Of a stretch of DNA of 64,000 nt, positions 8,465 through 18,673 are shown one piece after another. The position numbers were made by a program, and so were the translations under genes. The stretch's first letter is position 1, and the number at the start of each line of letters is the position of its first letter. The stretch covers positions 3,100,001 through 3,164,000 of the forward strand of contig NZ_CP109181.1 in NCBI RefSeq assembly GCF_036248275.1. The letters run 5' to 3'. The notes beneath the pieces are model-generated. The model saw nothing but the letters and a program-made list of their open reading frames with translations. It was not told where the DNA came from and ran no database searches. This DNA is from Streptomyces sp. NBC_01716 (GTDB taxonomy: Bacteria; Actinomycetota; Actinomycetes; Streptomycetales; Streptomycetaceae).

Positions 8465-9274
8465 ATGCCGAACCCAGAGCTGGCCGCGGAGATCGAGCAC
8501 TTCTACTCGCAGGTCATCGACGAGGGTGCCCGGCTGAGCGTGTCAGCGGACGGACGGCTCGAACTGCTACGAACGCGGGAACTCCTGCGGCGCTTCCTCC
8601 CCCCGGCGCCCGCCCGCGTGCTGGATGTAGGAGGTGGCACGGGCGTCCATGCCCGGTGGTTGGTCGATGACGGGTATCACGTCGACCTGATCGATCCGGT
8701 CGCCCGGCATGTCGAGCAAGCGGCCCAAGTCTGCCCCTCGTCGCTGGGGGACGCCCGCGCGCTGGAGGCCATGGATGCCAGCTACGACGTGGTGCAGATG
8801 CTGGGGCCCCTCTACCACCTTCCCGTCCGGGCAGACCGGCGGAAGGCACTCTCCGAAGCGCGGCGTGTGGTGCGGCCCGGCGGGCTCGTGGCTGCCGGGG
8901 CGATCAACAGGTATTCCTCGCTCTTCGAGCACACCGCCTACGCGCACCTGCATACCGAGCGGATGCAGAGGTCGATCTCCGCGATCCTCCGCACGGCTGT
9001 TCACGACGGCAGGCGCGGCTTCACCCTCGCCTACTTCCACCGCGCCGAGGAACTCGCCGAGGAATTGCGCGATGTCGGCCTCGTGGACGTGGCGGTGTTC
9101 GGGATCGAGGGACCGGCGTGGTCCATCCTCAAGGCTGTGGAGCAGCACGCGGGTCCAGACCCAAGTGAAGCTCTCTTCGAGTCCGTTCTGACGGCGGCGC
9201 GGATGGCCGAGCCCTACCCCGAACTCCTCGCGGCCAGCTCCCACTTGCTGGCCGTTGGGAGGGCGCCCGCGTAA
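8465..9274 (+). CDS. Class I SAM-dependent methyltransferase
   Basis: 269 aa. SAM-binding motif I is VLDVGGGTGVHARWL (about residues 48-62), followed by an acidic residue in DLIDP and a motif IV-like region SYDVVQMLGPLYHL, then ARRVVRPGGLV. This is a standard Rossmann-fold Methyltransf_11/25 arrangement. The substrate cannot be inferred. It is convergent with the sensor kinase. It lies beside the RiPP locus, but a role there is speculative because TgmC already supplies a dedicated methyltransferase. Confidence 0.8.
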   Translation: MPNPELAAEIEHFYSQVIDEGARLSVSADGRLELLRTRELLRRFLPPAPARVLDVGGGTGVHARWLVDDGYHVDLIDPVARHVEQAAQVCPSSLGDARALEAMDASYDVVQMLGPLYHLPVRADRRKALSEARRVVRPGGLVAAGAINRYSSLFEHTAYAHLHTERMQRSISAILRTAVHDGRRGFTLAYFHRAEELAEELRDVGLVDVAVFGIEGPAWSILKAVEQHAGPDPSEALFESVLTAARMAEPYPELLAASSHLLAVGRAPA

Positions 9275-9291
9275 CCCGCGTCGCGTAGCGA

Positions 9292-10363
9292 CTACCGCGT
9301 GCCGGGGAGGCGGACCGTCGCCGTCAGGCCGCCCGTCGGGCGGGGGGTGAGGGTGAGCGTGGCCGTGTGGGCGCGGGCGATGCTGTGGACTATCGCCAGG
9401 CCGAGGCCCACTCCCGCGTGCTCGTCCGTGCGGGCGCGTTCCGTGGCGCGTTGGAAGGGTTCCGTGAGGGTCGGGACCAGTTCCGGGGGGAGACGCGGGC
9501 CCGTGTTCTCGACCCGTACCACGCTCGCGCCGGGGTGATCCTCGGTGTGGACCGTCACCGTGCCTCCCGCGGGGAGGTTGTGGACGATGGCGTTCTGGAC
9601 GAGGTTCGTCATCATCCGCAGCAGGAGCTCCGCGGAGCCGCTGGTCCGGGTCGGCGTGCCGGTGACGTCGAGGGTGATTCCGCGCCGTTCGGCGAGGGGG
9701 AGCAGCGTTTCGGCGGCCTCCTCGGCGACGAGGGAGAGGTCGACGCTCTCGCGGGTGAAGTTCCCGCGGTCGCTGCGGCTGAGCAGCAGCAGGGCCTCGG
9801 TGAGGCCGATCGCGCGGGTATTGACCACCCGCAGCCGTTCGAGGAGTTCGGCCCGGTCGCGCGTGGGGTCCCTGCGGGCGACATCGAGCAGTGTCTGTGA
9901 GATGGCCAGCGGAGTGCGCAGTTCGTGGGAGGCGTTCGCGGCGAACCGCCGCTGTTCGGCGACGTGCGACTCAAGTTGTTCGAGCATGGTGTCGAACGCG
10001 TCGGCGGATTCCCGGAATTCGTCCTGGCGGCCTTCCATGCGGATCCGGTGGGACAGCGATCCGGTCCCGGCCAGTCGTGCCGCCGCCGTGATCCGGGTGA
10101 GCGGTGCGAGCATCCGGCCGGCGATGAGCCATCCCCCGACGAGGCCGAACACGAGCAGGAAGGCCATCGCCACGGCCGCGGCGGGGGCGAAGGTGCGCAC
10201 GAGGAGGTAGCGGTTGGGCGAGATCCCGAGGAGGCCCTGGGCGTTGTCGGGGACGTAGCGCAGCAGGAACATCCACACGACGGCCAGCAGGAGAGCGCCG
10301 GCGACGGCGAGGAACCCGGCATAGCTGAGGGTGAGTTTCAGTCGGACGCTGAGTCCTGGGCGT

Positions 10364-10371
<8 letters not shown>
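9292..10371 (-). CDS. Sensor histidine kinase
   Basis: 359 aa with two TM helices (about residues 10-33 and 53-77) enclosing a very short sensor loop, then HAMP. The phospho-acceptor H-box is FAANASHELRTPL, the N-box is NLVQNAIVHN, and a G-box GVGLGLAIV follows. GTG 10371 overlaps the response regulator stop by 8 bp, which fixes the start and indicates coupled translation. The short periplasmic loop suggests membrane or intramembrane sensing, similar to cell-envelope stress kinases. The neighbouring VanZ-like gene makes an envelope or glycopeptide signal plausible, as inference. Confidence 0.88.
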
Positions 10372-11032
<661 letters not shown>

Positions 11033-11041
11033 GTCTGAAGC

Positions 11042-11262
11042 CTAGGGTCTGTCGTTTGGATCAGGCCGGATCAGGGAGCGCCCGCCGCGGCAGCGGCTGA
11101 TGTCCCGTTGGTGCGTGCGATCGCAAGGCGGAGGAGGGAGCCGGCGCGGAGGGGGCACCTCCCGTGCCCGAAGGGCTACGGGGGAGTCGGCGACTACGAC
11201 AACGCGGCGAGCGTGCGTGCCAGGGACCGCGAGCCCGGCAAGATCCGAAAGACACCCCCTAG
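11042..11262. mobile_element. MITE-like element, family A, copy 1
   Basis: The left end reads CTAG then GGTCTGTCGTTTGGATC. The right end, reversed, reads CTAG then GGGGTGTCTTTCGGATC. The interior contains the shared core GGTGCGTGCGATCGCAAGG and a second core GACAACGCGGCGAGCGTGCG. Flanking CTAG on both sides fits a 4-bp target duplication. The right CTAG (11259-11262) contains the TAG stop of the VanZ-like gene. There is no coding capacity. Confidence 0.75.
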
Positions 11263-11954
11263 GCAGCGGAGACGCGGAGCGGGTCCGAGGACGTTTGCGC
11301 CGGGGTGTGCCACCAGGGGCGCGCCACCAGCGCGGCCAGTGCGGCGCCGGTGGCGTTGACCAGTACGTCGTCCACGGAGGACACCCGGTCCAGCCGCAGG
11401 ACGTACTGCGCGGTCTCGACCAGGATCGAGCAGCCCGCACCCAGCGCCAGGATCCGCGGGACGGACGCCAGCGCCGCGAACCGTATCGGGGCGAAGGCCC
11501 CCAGCGCCGCGAAGATCAGCAGGTTGCCGATGATTCCGAGCGTCCCCATCGTGACCAGGTCCCGCAGGGGCACCAGGCTCACCCGGGCGGGGGCGGTCCC
11601 GGGCTCGGAGCCCGGCATCAGGGTCAGCCATACCAGCGGCACCGTCCCGTGGACCATGCCCACCTCCGCCAGCGACCTCCGCCACGCCCAGGAGGCACCG
11701 GCGGCCCGCCGACGGTGCGCCAGGGCCCACACCAGCAGCGCGGACAACGGCAGCGTGACCACCATGACGAGCGCCACACCGTTGAACGTACCGAAGCAGC
11801 GGTCCCACCGCCCGGCCATGCACATCGGGGCGGACATCATGAGCGGCCCCCGCAGAGCGAACAAGGCACTCGCCAGGCCGAGGATCAGCAGACCGAGGAG
11901 CACGGTCCGGCCCGTGCGGCGGGGCGGTGCGGACAGGGATGCGTGGTGGCTCAT
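11259..11954 (-). CDS. VanZ family membrane protein
   Basis: 231 aa with about six hydrophobic segments. The diagnostic C-terminal pattern is present: NLLIFAALGAFAP, then GCSILVETAQYVL, then SSVDDVLVNATGAALAAL. VanZ proteins are small membrane proteins, some conferring low-level teicoplanin resistance. The exact activity here is unknown. It lies upstream of and in the same direction as a two-component pair. Its stop is within the CTAG flanking a MITE-like element. Confidence 0.85.
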   Translation of the reverse strand: MSHHASLSAPPRRTGRTVLLGLLILGLASALFALRGPLMMSAPMCMAGRWDRCFGTFNGVALVMVVTLPLSALLVWALAHRRRAAGASWAWRRSLAEVGMVHGTVPLVWLTLMPGSEPGTAPARVSLVPLRDLVTMGTLGIIGNLLIFAALGAFAPIRFAALASVPRILALGAGCSILVETAQYVLRLDRVSSVDDVLVNATGAALAALVARPWWHTPAQTSSDPLRVSAA

Positions 11955-11986
11955 GCCTCCATTGGATTCGGCGGGCCGTTGCCGTG

Positions 11987-12028
11987 GCGTATGCGATTTT
12001 CGATACGCCCGCGATACGCGCGATACGC
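11987..12028. promoter_or_regulatory. CGATACGC repeat cluster upstream of the VanZ-like gene
   Basis: Three direct copies of CGATACGC lie at 12001-12008, 12012-12019 and 12021-12028, with a related GCGTATGCG at 11987-11995. Spacing near one helical turn fits tandem binding by a dimeric regulator such as the OmpR-type protein encoded downstream. The interaction is inference. Confidence 0.4.
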
Positions 12029-12045
12029 CACGCCGGCCCCGGAGT

Positions 12046-12354
12046 TCAGCGAATCTGCGCGGTCACGGCGCGGTGCAGTTCGTGGCCCGGCAGGGAGAGC
12101 CGCATCCGGCACTCGTCCTCCGCCTCGACCGTGACCGGGATGCCCCAGTGCGCGCTCAGCATGTGGCCGACGGCGACCAGGCGTTGGCGTTCCTGCGGCG
12201 TGTGGGCCGGGAAGCGGGTCCAGTTGTGGTCGGCGATGGCGTTGCCGAGTTCGGTGAACAGCGTTGCCCGCGTGCGGCGTTCCTCGTCCGGGGTCAGCGG
12301 AGTGCGGCCCGGCTCCGGTGCGAGCGGGCGGACGTTGTACAGGTCTCGAATCAC
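12046..12354 (-). CDS. Hypothetical conserved protein, 102 aa
   Basis: A small soluble protein with a helical N-terminal half and the terminal stretch VTVEAEDECRMRLSLPGH. No known motif. It lies between the VanZ-like gene and pckG on the same strand, with a strong hairpin separating it from pckG. Function not recognised. Confidence 0.6.
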   Translation of the reverse strand: MIRDLYNVRPLAPEPGRTPLTPDEERRTRATLFTELGNAIADHNWTRFPAHTPQERQRLVAVGHMLSAHWGIPVTVEAEDECRMRLSLPGHELHRAVTAQIR

Positions 12355-12390
12355 AGCCGTGAGCGTAGCGGTCGCCCGCTCGCGCCGAGA

Positions 12391-12422
12391 CCCCCGGAGC
12401 CGTGAGGGATGGGCTCCGGGGG
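12391..12422 (-). terminator. Hairpin terminator downstream of pckG
   Basis: A perfect 11-bp G/C stem CCCCCGGAGCC / GGCTCCGGGGG (12391-12401 with 12412-12422) and a 10-nt loop, 51 bp past the pckG stop. It has no U tract, as is usual for Streptomyces. Confidence 0.6.
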
Positions 12423-12472
12423 CCGGTTTCGGAGGGTGGTCAGGGGCGCCCCGCCGACGGGGCGCGCGGGGA

Positions 12473-14347
12473 TCAGGACAGGCGGTTCACCAGCGCGTGG
12501 TACTCGTCCCACAGCTCCGGCGGCGTGTGCGTGCCGAAGGTGTTCAGGTGGTCAGGGACCAGGGATGCCTCGTCGCGCCAGACCTCCTTGTCGACCGTGA
12601 GCAGGAAGTCCAGGTCCGCGTCCGAGAGGCCCAGGCCCTCGGTGTCCAGGGCTCCCTTCGCCGGGAGGACGCCGATCGGGGACTCGACGCCCTCGCCCTT
12701 GCCCTCCAGGCGCTCCACGATCCATTTCAGTACGCGGCTGTTCTCGCCGAAGCCGGGCCAGACGAACTTCCCCGCCTCGTTCTTGCGGAACCAGTTGACG
12801 TAGTAGATCTTCGGGAGCTTGGACTCGTCGCCCTTCTCCGTGGCCGTGGCGCCGATCTTGATCCAGTGGGCCATGTAGTCGCCCATGTTGTAGCCGCAGA
12901 ACGGCAGCATCGCGAACGGGTCGCGGCGCAGCTCGCCCACCTTGCCCTCGGCGGCGGCGGTCTTCTCGGAGGCGACGTTCGCGCCGAGGAAGACGCCGTG
13001 CTGCCAGTTGAACGACTCCGTCACCAGCGGTACGGCGGAGGCGCGCCGCCCGCCGAAGAGGATCGCCGAGATCGGGACGCCCTTGGGGTCCTCCCACTCG
13101 GGCGCGATGATCGGGCACTGGCCGGCGGGCACGGTGAAGCGGGCGTTGGGGTGGGCGGCGGGGGTCCCGGACTCCGGGGTCCAGTCGTTGCCCTTCCAGT
13201 CCGTGAGATGCGCGGGCGGCTCCTCGGTCATGCCCTCCCACCACACGTCGCCGTCGTCGGTGAGCGCGACGTTCGTGAAGACGGAGTTGCCCCACATCGT
13301 CTTCATGGCATTGGCGTTGGTGTGTTCACCGGTGCCGGGCGCGACACCGAAGAAGCCGGCCTCCGGGTTGATCGCGTAGAGCCGGCCGTCCTCGCCGAAC
13401 CGCATCCACGCGATGTCGTCGCCGATCGTCTCGACGGTCCAGCCGGAGATGGTGGGCTCCAGCATCGCGAGGTTGGTCTTGCCACAGGCCGAAGGAAAGG
13501 CGGCGGCAACGTACTTGGACTGCCCGCGCGGCGGCGTGAGCTTCAGGATCAGCATGTGCTCGGCGAGCCAGCCCTCGTCACGTGCCATGACGGAGGCGAT
13601 GCGCAGCGCGTAACACTTCTTGCCCAGCAGCGCGTTGCCGCCGTATCCGGAGCCGTACGACCAGATCTCGCGGTCCTCGGGGAAGTGCGAGATGTACTTG
13701 GTGGTGTTGCAGGGCCACGGCACGTCGGCCTGGCCATCGGCGAGCGGCGCGCCGAGGCTGTGGACGGCCTTCACGAAGAAGCCGTCGTCGCCGAGTTCGT
13801 CGAGGACGGGCCGCCCCATGCGCGTCATGGTGCGCATGGAGACCGCGACATAGGCGGAGTCGGTGATCTCGACGCCGATCGCGGAGAGCGGTGAGCCGAC
13901 CGGGCCCATGCAGAACGGGACGACGTACATGGTCCGGCCGCGCATCGAGCCGCGGAAGACGCCCTGCTCGCCGGTGAAGATGGAGCGCATCTCCGCCGGG
14001 GCCTTCCACTTGTTCGTGGGGCCCGCGTCCTCCTCGCGCTCCGAGCAGATGAAGGTGCGGTCCTCGACGCGCGCCACGTCGGTGGGGTCGGAGGCCGCGT
14101 AGTACGAGTTGGGGCGTTTGACCGGGTCGAGCTTCGTGAACGTGCCCTTCGCCACGAGCTCGTCGCAGAGGCGTTCGTACTCGGCTTCCGAGCCGTCGCA
14201 CCAGACCACCTGGTCCGGCTGGGTCAGGGCCGCGATCTCGTCGACCCAGGAGATCAGCTCCTGGTGACGGGTCCGGCCGGCCGGCGGACCGGCCTGAGTC
14301 CCGGGATTGAGAGGGTCTCCGCTGGAAAGCTCTGCGTCGCGCGCCAC
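12473..14347 (-). CDS. pckG: Phosphoenolpyruvate carboxykinase (GTP)
   Basis: 624 aa, the normal length for GTP-type PEPCK (EC 4.1.1.32), which converts oxaloacetate and GTP to PEP, CO2 and GDP at the start of gluconeogenesis. The kinase-1a/P-loop [12 protein letters not shown] (with the conserved reactive Cys) is present. So are the substrate/metal regions [20 protein letters not shown] and [20 protein letters not shown] and the guanine-pocket region near [15 protein letters not shown] 230-bp upstream gap probably contains its promoter. It is a monocistronic unit with its own terminator. Confidence 0.97.
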   Translation of the reverse strand: MARDAELSSGDPLNPGTQAGPPAGRTRHQELISWVDEIAALTQPDQVVWCDGSEAEYERLCDELVAKGTFTKLDPVKRPNSYYAASDPTDVARVEDRTFICSEREEDAGPTNKWKAPAEMRSIFTGEQGVFRGSMRGRTMYVVPFCMGPVGSPLSAIGVEITDSAYVAVSMRTMTRMGRPVLDELGDDGFFVKAVHSLGAPLADGQADVPWPCNTTKYISHFPEDREIWSYGSGYGGNALLGKKCYALRIASVMARDEGWLAEHMLILKLTPPRGQSKYVAAAFPSACGKTNLAMLEPTISGWTVETIGDDIAWMRFGEDGRLYAINPEAGFFGVAPGTGEHTNANAMKTMWGNSVFTNVALTDDGDVWWEGMTEEPPAHLTDWKGNDWTPESGTPAAHPNARFTVPAGQCPIIAPEWEDPKGVPISAILFGGRRASAVPLVTESFNWQHGVFLGANVASEKTAAAEGKVGELRRDPFAMLPFCGYNMGDYMAHWIKIGATATEKGDESKLPKIYYVNWFRKNEAGKFVWPGFGENSRVLKWIVERLEGKGEGVESPIGVLPAKGALDTEGLGLSDADLDFLLTVDKEVWRDEASLVPDHLNTFGTHTPPELWDEYHALVNRLS

Positions 14348-14579
14348 GGTTGCTCCTTGATGAGGGTTTACAGGTATATGCCCCGTGGGGGCTGCGACCC
14401 GGACGCTTCGTTACCGCTCATCCGGTGCCGACCGCACTCATTTGATCATCCGACTCCCGCGCCCATCTGTCCAGAGGGCCGCACACGTGAGCATCACCAC
14501 TCCGTTCACCCCTCCATCCACCCCTCTTGGTACGGCGTTACGGCCGGTACGGGGGGTGGGTAAGCGGCCATCCCCATCT

Positions 14580-14605
14580 GCTACCTACGGTTCCGTAGGT
14601 AGCAT
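14580..14605 (+). promoter_or_regulatory. Perfect 24-bp palindrome overlapping a leaderless -10 box
   Basis: Arms GCTACCTACGG (14580-14590) and CCGTAGGTAGC (14593-14603) are perfect inverted repeats with a TT centre. TAGCAT (14600-14605) overlaps the right arm and is followed by six bases and the ATG at 14612, the spacing of a leaderless promoter. A dimeric repressor bound here would cover the -10 box. The TetR-type gene at 15423 is one candidate binder. Confidence 0.6.
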
Positions 14606-14611
14606 GAACAC

Positions 14612-15325
14612 ATGACTTCTCCCGCGTCCGACTCGCTCGCGAACCCCCCGCAACCCGAAGGGGGACCGACCGAGATCCAGCTGCCGACTCCGGTCAAGCC
14701 GATGATGCGCGGCTGGCTGCACATGGGAATGTTCCCGGCCGTACTGATCGCGGGAATCGCGCTGATCGCCATGGCCGACACCACAAGGGCCCGGTTCGCC
14801 TGCGCGATCTTCGCCGCCACGGCCTGCCTGCTGTTCGGCGTCAGCGGCGTCTACCACCGCGGCAATTGGGGCCCGCGGGGCGAGGCCATCCTCAGACGGC
14901 TGGATCACGCCAATATCTTTCTGATCATCGCGGGCACCTACACCCCGCTGACCATGCTGCTGCTGCCCGAATCGACCGGCCGCACGCTGCTCTGGGCGGT
15001 CTGGGTCGCCGCCGCGGGCGGCATCGCCTTCCGGGTCTTCTGGGTCGGCGCCCCGCGCTGGCTCTACACCCCCTGCTACATCGCCATGGGCTGGGCGGCC
15101 GTCTTCTTCCTGCCCGACTTCCTGCGTACCGGGGGGATCGTCGTCCTTATCCTGATCGTCACCGGCGGACTGCTCTACAGCGCGGGCGGCGTGATCTACG
15201 GGCTCAAGCGCCCCAACCCCTCCCCGCGCTGGTTCGGCTTCCACGAGGTCTTCCACTCGCTCACGCTCGCCGCGTTCGTCGTGCACTACGTCGGGATCTC
15301 GCTGGTGGCGTCCCAGCACTCCTGA
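14612..15325 (+). CDS. trhA: Hemolysin III / TrhA-type (PAQR-like) membrane protein
   Basis: 237 aa with seven predicted TM helices. Conserved residues of the HlyIII/YqfA-PAQR group are seen: the Ser/His motif GVSGVYHRGNW, the DHANIFLIIAGTYTP segment, and the C-terminal HEVFHSLTLAAFVVHY with histidines that coordinate metal in PAQR proteins. E. coli homologues affect membrane energetics; the activity here is not established. No Shine-Dalgarno is present, so a leaderless start at ATG 14612 is likely. Confidence 0.85.
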   Translation: MTSPASDSLANPPQPEGGPTEIQLPTPVKPMMRGWLHMGMFPAVLIAGIALIAMADTTRARFACAIFAATACLLFGVSGVYHRGNWGPRGEAILRRLDHANIFLIIAGTYTPLTMLLLPESTGRTLLWAVWVAAAGGIAFRVFWVGAPRWLYTPCYIAMGWAAVFFLPDFLRTGGIVVLILIVTGGLLYSAGGVIYGLKRPNPSPRWFGFHEVFHSLTLAAFVVHYVGISLVASQHS

Positions 15326-15422
15326 CGCGGGCACCCTTTTGAGAGTTACTGCCATTTAACGGAAACGTTCACGAGGGCGCATGGCACGACGCCGGTGGCC
15401 GCGATGCCCGACAATGATCCGC

Positions 15423-16046
15423 ATGTCCGCCTCCGCGTCTCCCCCACCCGACGAGCAGCGGCCCCGACTGGGCCTGCGCGAACGCAAGAAGCTGAAGACC
15501 CGCGCCGCGATCCGCGAAGCGACGTACCGGCTCGTCGCCGAGCAGGGCTACGAGGCGACCACCGTCGAGCAGATCGCGGCGGCGGCCGAGGTCTCCCCCT
15601 CCACGGTCTTCCGCTACTTCCCGACGAAGGAAGACATCGTCCTCACCGACGAGTTCGACCCGGTCATGGAGGCGGCGATCCGCGCCCGGCCGGCCGGCGA
15701 GCCACCGCTGGAGTCACTGCGGGCCGTGCTGAAGCAGGCCGTCGAGACGATCCTCGCCGAGCAGCCCGACGAGATGCGCCGGCGCGGCAAGGTGATGCTG
15801 GAGATCCCCGCCGTACGGGCCAGGATGACCGAGACGATGGCGGAGACCTCGCTCCTGCTGAGCCGCGCGGTCGCGGACCGTACGGGGCGCGAGACCGGCG
15901 ATCTGGAGGTGCGGATCTTCACCGCGTCCGTGATGGCGGTACTGCGCGAGGTGACGATCTACTGGGCCGAGCACGGCCAGAAGGACGATCTGGCCGCGCT
16001 CATCGACCGGGCACTCGACTCGCTCAAAGGCGGGCTCGCGCTGTAG
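15423..16046 (+). CDS. TetR family regulator
   Basis: About 207 aa from ATG 15423, chosen because the HTH begins about 15-20 residues later; the ATGs further upstream lengthen only an odd basic tail. The TetR N-terminal domain contains TTVEQIAAAAEVSPSTVFRYFPTKEDIV. The C-terminal ligand domain resembles the MftR/acyl-ligand type. It could bind the palindrome upstream of the neighbouring hemolysin III gene, but this is not shown. Confidence 0.85.
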   Translation: MSASASPPPDEQRPRLGLRERKKLKTRAAIREATYRLVAEQGYEATTVEQIAAAAEVSPSTVFRYFPTKEDIVLTDEFDPVMEAAIRARPAGEPPLESLRAVLKQAVETILAEQPDEMRRRGKVMLEIPAVRARMTETMAETSLLLSRAVADRTGRETGDLEVRIFTASVMAVLREVTIYWAEHGQKDDLAALIDRALDSLKGGLAL

Positions 16047-16051
16047 GTCCG

Positions 16052-18106
16052 CTACACCCGTACGGTCAACTGCTCCTTCAGCACGTCGACTTCCGTCGTC
16101 GGGGCGGAGCACACGAAACCCCGGCAGACGTACGCCGCGGCCCGGCCGGCCACCAGCGGCCTGTCCGCCAGCAGCGGGAACTCCGCCTCTCCGTCCGCCT
16201 GTTGGTCGCCGGCCGGCTCCCCCACCGCGACGACCGCTCCCGGCGCCGTACCCAGCAGCGCCGTACGGTGCAGCTCGGCCCTCGCCGCGTCGCCGCGCGG
16301 ACCCACCACCGCGACCTCGTGCGGCCCGTCGAGCAGCGCCTCGGCGACGGCCAGACCCCACCCGATGAAGCGCGGCGCACGCGGTCCGAGCGCCTTGACG
16401 ACCCCGAGAGCCCCCTCGGCGGCCGTGCGGTGGGCCTCGGAGCCCGTGTGCGCGGCGTACGAGAGGAGGGCGCCGGCGGCCGAGGTCCAGCCGGACGGCG
16501 TGGCGTTGTCCGTCGGGTCCTGGGGCCTGCGGATCAGCGGCTCGGCGTCGTGCGCCGTGTCGTACAACGCCCCGTCCTCACCGACGAATTGGTCCAGGAC
16601 GGTGTCGAGCAGGAACCCGGCGAAGTCCAGCCACACACCCTCGCCGGTCACCCCGGCCAGCGCCAGGAAGCCCTCGGCGACATCGCCGTAGTCCTCCAGC
16701 ACCCCGGCGTTGGCACCGGCCTGACCGTCCTTGGAGGTACGGGAAAGGCGCCGCGTCTCGTCCATGTGCAGCCGCACGAGCAGATCGGCGGCCTCGGTGG
16801 CCCGTTCGACGAGATCCGGCCGCTCGAAGTACGCGCCGGTCTCGGCGAGCGCGGCGATCGCCAGCCCGTTCCAGGCGGCCACGACCTTGTCGTCCCGCTC
16901 CGGCCGGGGCCTGGTGTCCCGCGCCCCGACGAGCCGCCGCCGCACGGACTCGAACCGCGCCGCGTCCACCACCCCCTCACCCTGCGGGAGTTGGAGCACC
17001 GAGGCCCCTTCCTCGAAGGTTCCCGCCTCGGTCACACCGAAGTACCGCGCCGCGAACTCCGCGTCGGCCTCGCCGAGTACGTCCCTGAGCTGCGCGGGAG
17101 TCCACACGTAGTACGCGCCCTCGACATGCTTCCCCGTACCGTCGTCGCTGTCCGCGTCGAGCGCGGACGCGAACCCGCCCTCGGCGGTGCGCAGTTCACG
17201 CACCATGAAGTCGGCGGTCTCCACCGCCACCCGCCGCGCCAGATCGGACCCGGTGGCACGCCACAGCCGGGCGTAGGTGCGGCACAGGAGCGCGTTGTCG
17301 TAGAGCATCTTCTCGAAGTGCGGGACCACCCACTCGCGGTCCACCGAGTAGCGGGCGAACCCGCCGCCGAGCTGGTCGTAGATCCCGCCGCGCGCCATCG
17401 CCTCGCACGTGTCGGCCGCCATCTGGAGCGCGCCCTCGGCCCCCGTACGGGCGTGGTGGCGGAGCAGGAACTCCACGACCATGCTCGCCGGGAACTTGGG
17501 CGCGCCGCCGAACCCGCCGTGCTTCTCGTCGTAGTCCCGCGTCAGCGCGAGCAGCGCCCGGGCCGACTCCTCCTCGCCGGGAGTGCCCCCGCCGCCGTGG
17601 GCGAGGGAGCGCCCCGCGAGCTCTCCCACGATCCGTCCCGCGACCTCGCCGACCTCCTCACGCCGGTCGGTCCAGGCGGAGTTGACGCCTTCGAGCACCT
17701 GCCGGAAGGACGGCATGCCGTGCCGGGGCACGGGCGGGAAGTACGTACCGAAGTAGAAGGGCTGCCCCTCCGCGTCGAGGAAGACGGACATCGGCCACCC
17801 GCCCTGGCCGGTCGCCGCCTGCACCGCCTCCATGTAGACGGCGTCCACGTCGGGGCGCTCCTCGCGGTCCACCTTGATGTTGACGAAGTGCTCGTTCATG
17901 TACGCCGCCGTCGCCTCGTTCTCGAAGCTCTCGTGGGCGAGCACATGGCACCAGTGACAGGCGCTGTAGCCCACGCTCAGGAAGACGGGCACATCGCGCC
18001 GGCGGGCCTCCTCGAAGGCCCCGGGCTCCCAGGGCCACCAGTCGACGGGGTTGTCCGCGTGCTGGAGAAGGTACGGAGACGTGGCATGCGCGAGTCGGTT
18101 GGGCAT
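16052..18106 (-). CDS. DUF255/thioredoxin-domain protein (YyaL/spermatogenesis-associated protein 20 family)
   Basis: 684 aa. The N-terminal thioredoxin-like domain carries the CHWCH motif (about residue 50), followed by [15 protein letters not shown] and [10 protein letters not shown], which are hallmark sequences of the family. The rest is a six-hairpin (N-acylglucosamine epimerase-like) alpha/alpha barrel. The biochemical role is unsettled across the family. It is convergent with the TetR gene. It marks the last conserved gene before the decayed accessory region. Confidence 0.9.
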   Translation of the reverse strand: MPNRLAHATSPYLLQHADNPVDWWPWEPGAFEEARRRDVPVFLSVGYSACHWCHVLAHESFENEATAAYMNEHFVNIKVDREERPDVDAVYMEAVQAATGQGGWPMSVFLDAEGQPFYFGTYFPPVPRHGMPSFRQVLEGVNSAWTDRREEVGEVAGRIVGELAGRSLAHGGGGTPGEEESARALLALTRDYDEKHGGFGGAPKFPASMVVEFLLRHHARTGAEGALQMAADTCEAMARGGIYDQLGGGFARYSVDREWVVPHFEKMLYDNALLCRTYARLWRATGSDLARRVAVETADFMVRELRTAEGGFASALDADSDDGTGKHVEGAYYVWTPAQLRDVLGEADAEFAARYFGVTEAGTFEEGASVLQLPQGEGVVDAARFESVRRRLVGARDTRPRPERDDKVVAAWNGLAIAALAETGAYFERPDLVERATEAADLLVRLHMDETRRLSRTSKDGQAGANAGVLEDYGDVAEGFLALAGVTGEGVWLDFAGFLLDTVLDQFVGEDGALYDTAHDAEPLIRRPQDPTDNATPSGWTSAAGALLSYAAHTGSEAHRTAAEGALGVVKALGPRAPRFIGWGLAVAEALLDGPHEVAVVGPRGDAARAELHRTALLGTAPGAVVAVGEPAGDQQADGEAEFPLLADRPLVAGRAAAYVCRGFVCSAPTTEVDVLKEQLTVRV

Positions 18107-18140
18107 GCCTCCATCCTTACCTACGCCGCAGGGCGTTCAC

Positions 18141-18389
18141 TCAACGCCGCCGGGCGTCCGTGTCGGGCAGGTGGTCGGCCGGCTCGCCCGGCGCGTCCCC
18201 CGCCACCCGGGCACGGCACCAGAACAGCAGCGCGATGCCCAGCGCGCCGGCGACGAGGTCGAGCCCTTCGCGGAGGTTGTCACCGAAATCGCCGTCGCCG
18301 GAGAGCTGGTCGAGGGTGGTGAGGGCCGGGTGGGCGGTGCGGGCAGCCTGGGCGAAGGCGGTCAGGACGGACCGGGCGTCGGTGGTCAT
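18141..18389 (-). pseudogene. DhaL-like fragment fused to a foreign C-terminus
   Basis: The frame begins with ATG 18389 overlapping the dhaK remnant stop (ATGA). It reads a DhaL N-terminus with the nucleotide-binding signature DQLSGDGDFGDNL, then after about residue 50 switches to GIALLFWCRARV plus a polar tail. That tail looks like the last helix of a transporter rather than DhaL. The total of 82 aa compares with about 200 for DhaL. An internal deletion joining two genes is the simplest explanation. Confidence 0.6.
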
Positions 18390-18652
18390 CGGGTCGACTC
18401 CGTCGCGGGAAAGGCAGAGGTGGGGGCGAGGGCGTGCCAGTCGTCGCGCAGCGCGGTGAGGGTGAGGAAGAAGCCGCTCATGTCCAGGGCCGGGACGAAG
18501 GTGCCGACGATGCGCCCGGCCACGTCCAGTCCTCGCCGCTCCAGCAGACCCGTCACCCGGGAGTGGATCGCGTGCAGCTCCAACTGGGTCGTCGCGCCGA
18601 GGCCGTTGACCAACAGCAGTACGGAGCCGGTGGCTCCCGGCAGAGCGCCATT
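18386..18652 (-). pseudogene. Dihydroxyacetone kinase DhaK, C-terminal remnant
   Basis: Only the last about 88 residues remain. They include GALPGATGSVLLLVNGLGAT and VGTFVPALDMSGFFLTLTAL, which match the DhaK C-terminal region (normally about 330 aa). A TGA in this frame just upstream and the absence of the substrate-histidine domain show it is broken. With the dhaL piece it shows a lost DhaKL operon. Confidence 0.65.
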
Positions 18653-18673
18653 CCCTCATCTGTCTCCTGCTGC

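Noticed and set aside
9280..9292. GTCGC-GTA-GCGAC hairpin between the methyltransferase and kinase genes as terminator
   Set aside because: Only a 5-bp stem; too weak to list as a terminator.
11042..11262. Family A elements as CRISPR or riboswitch
   Set aside because: Copies are dispersed singly, with terminal inverted repeats and CTAG flanks, not regularly spaced; they sit at gene ends rather than in leaders of one gene class.
15395..18322. 975-codon plus-strand frame opposite the DUF255 gene
   Set aside because: Shadow of the TetR and DUF255 genes; low-complexity Arg/Gly/His content and no motif.
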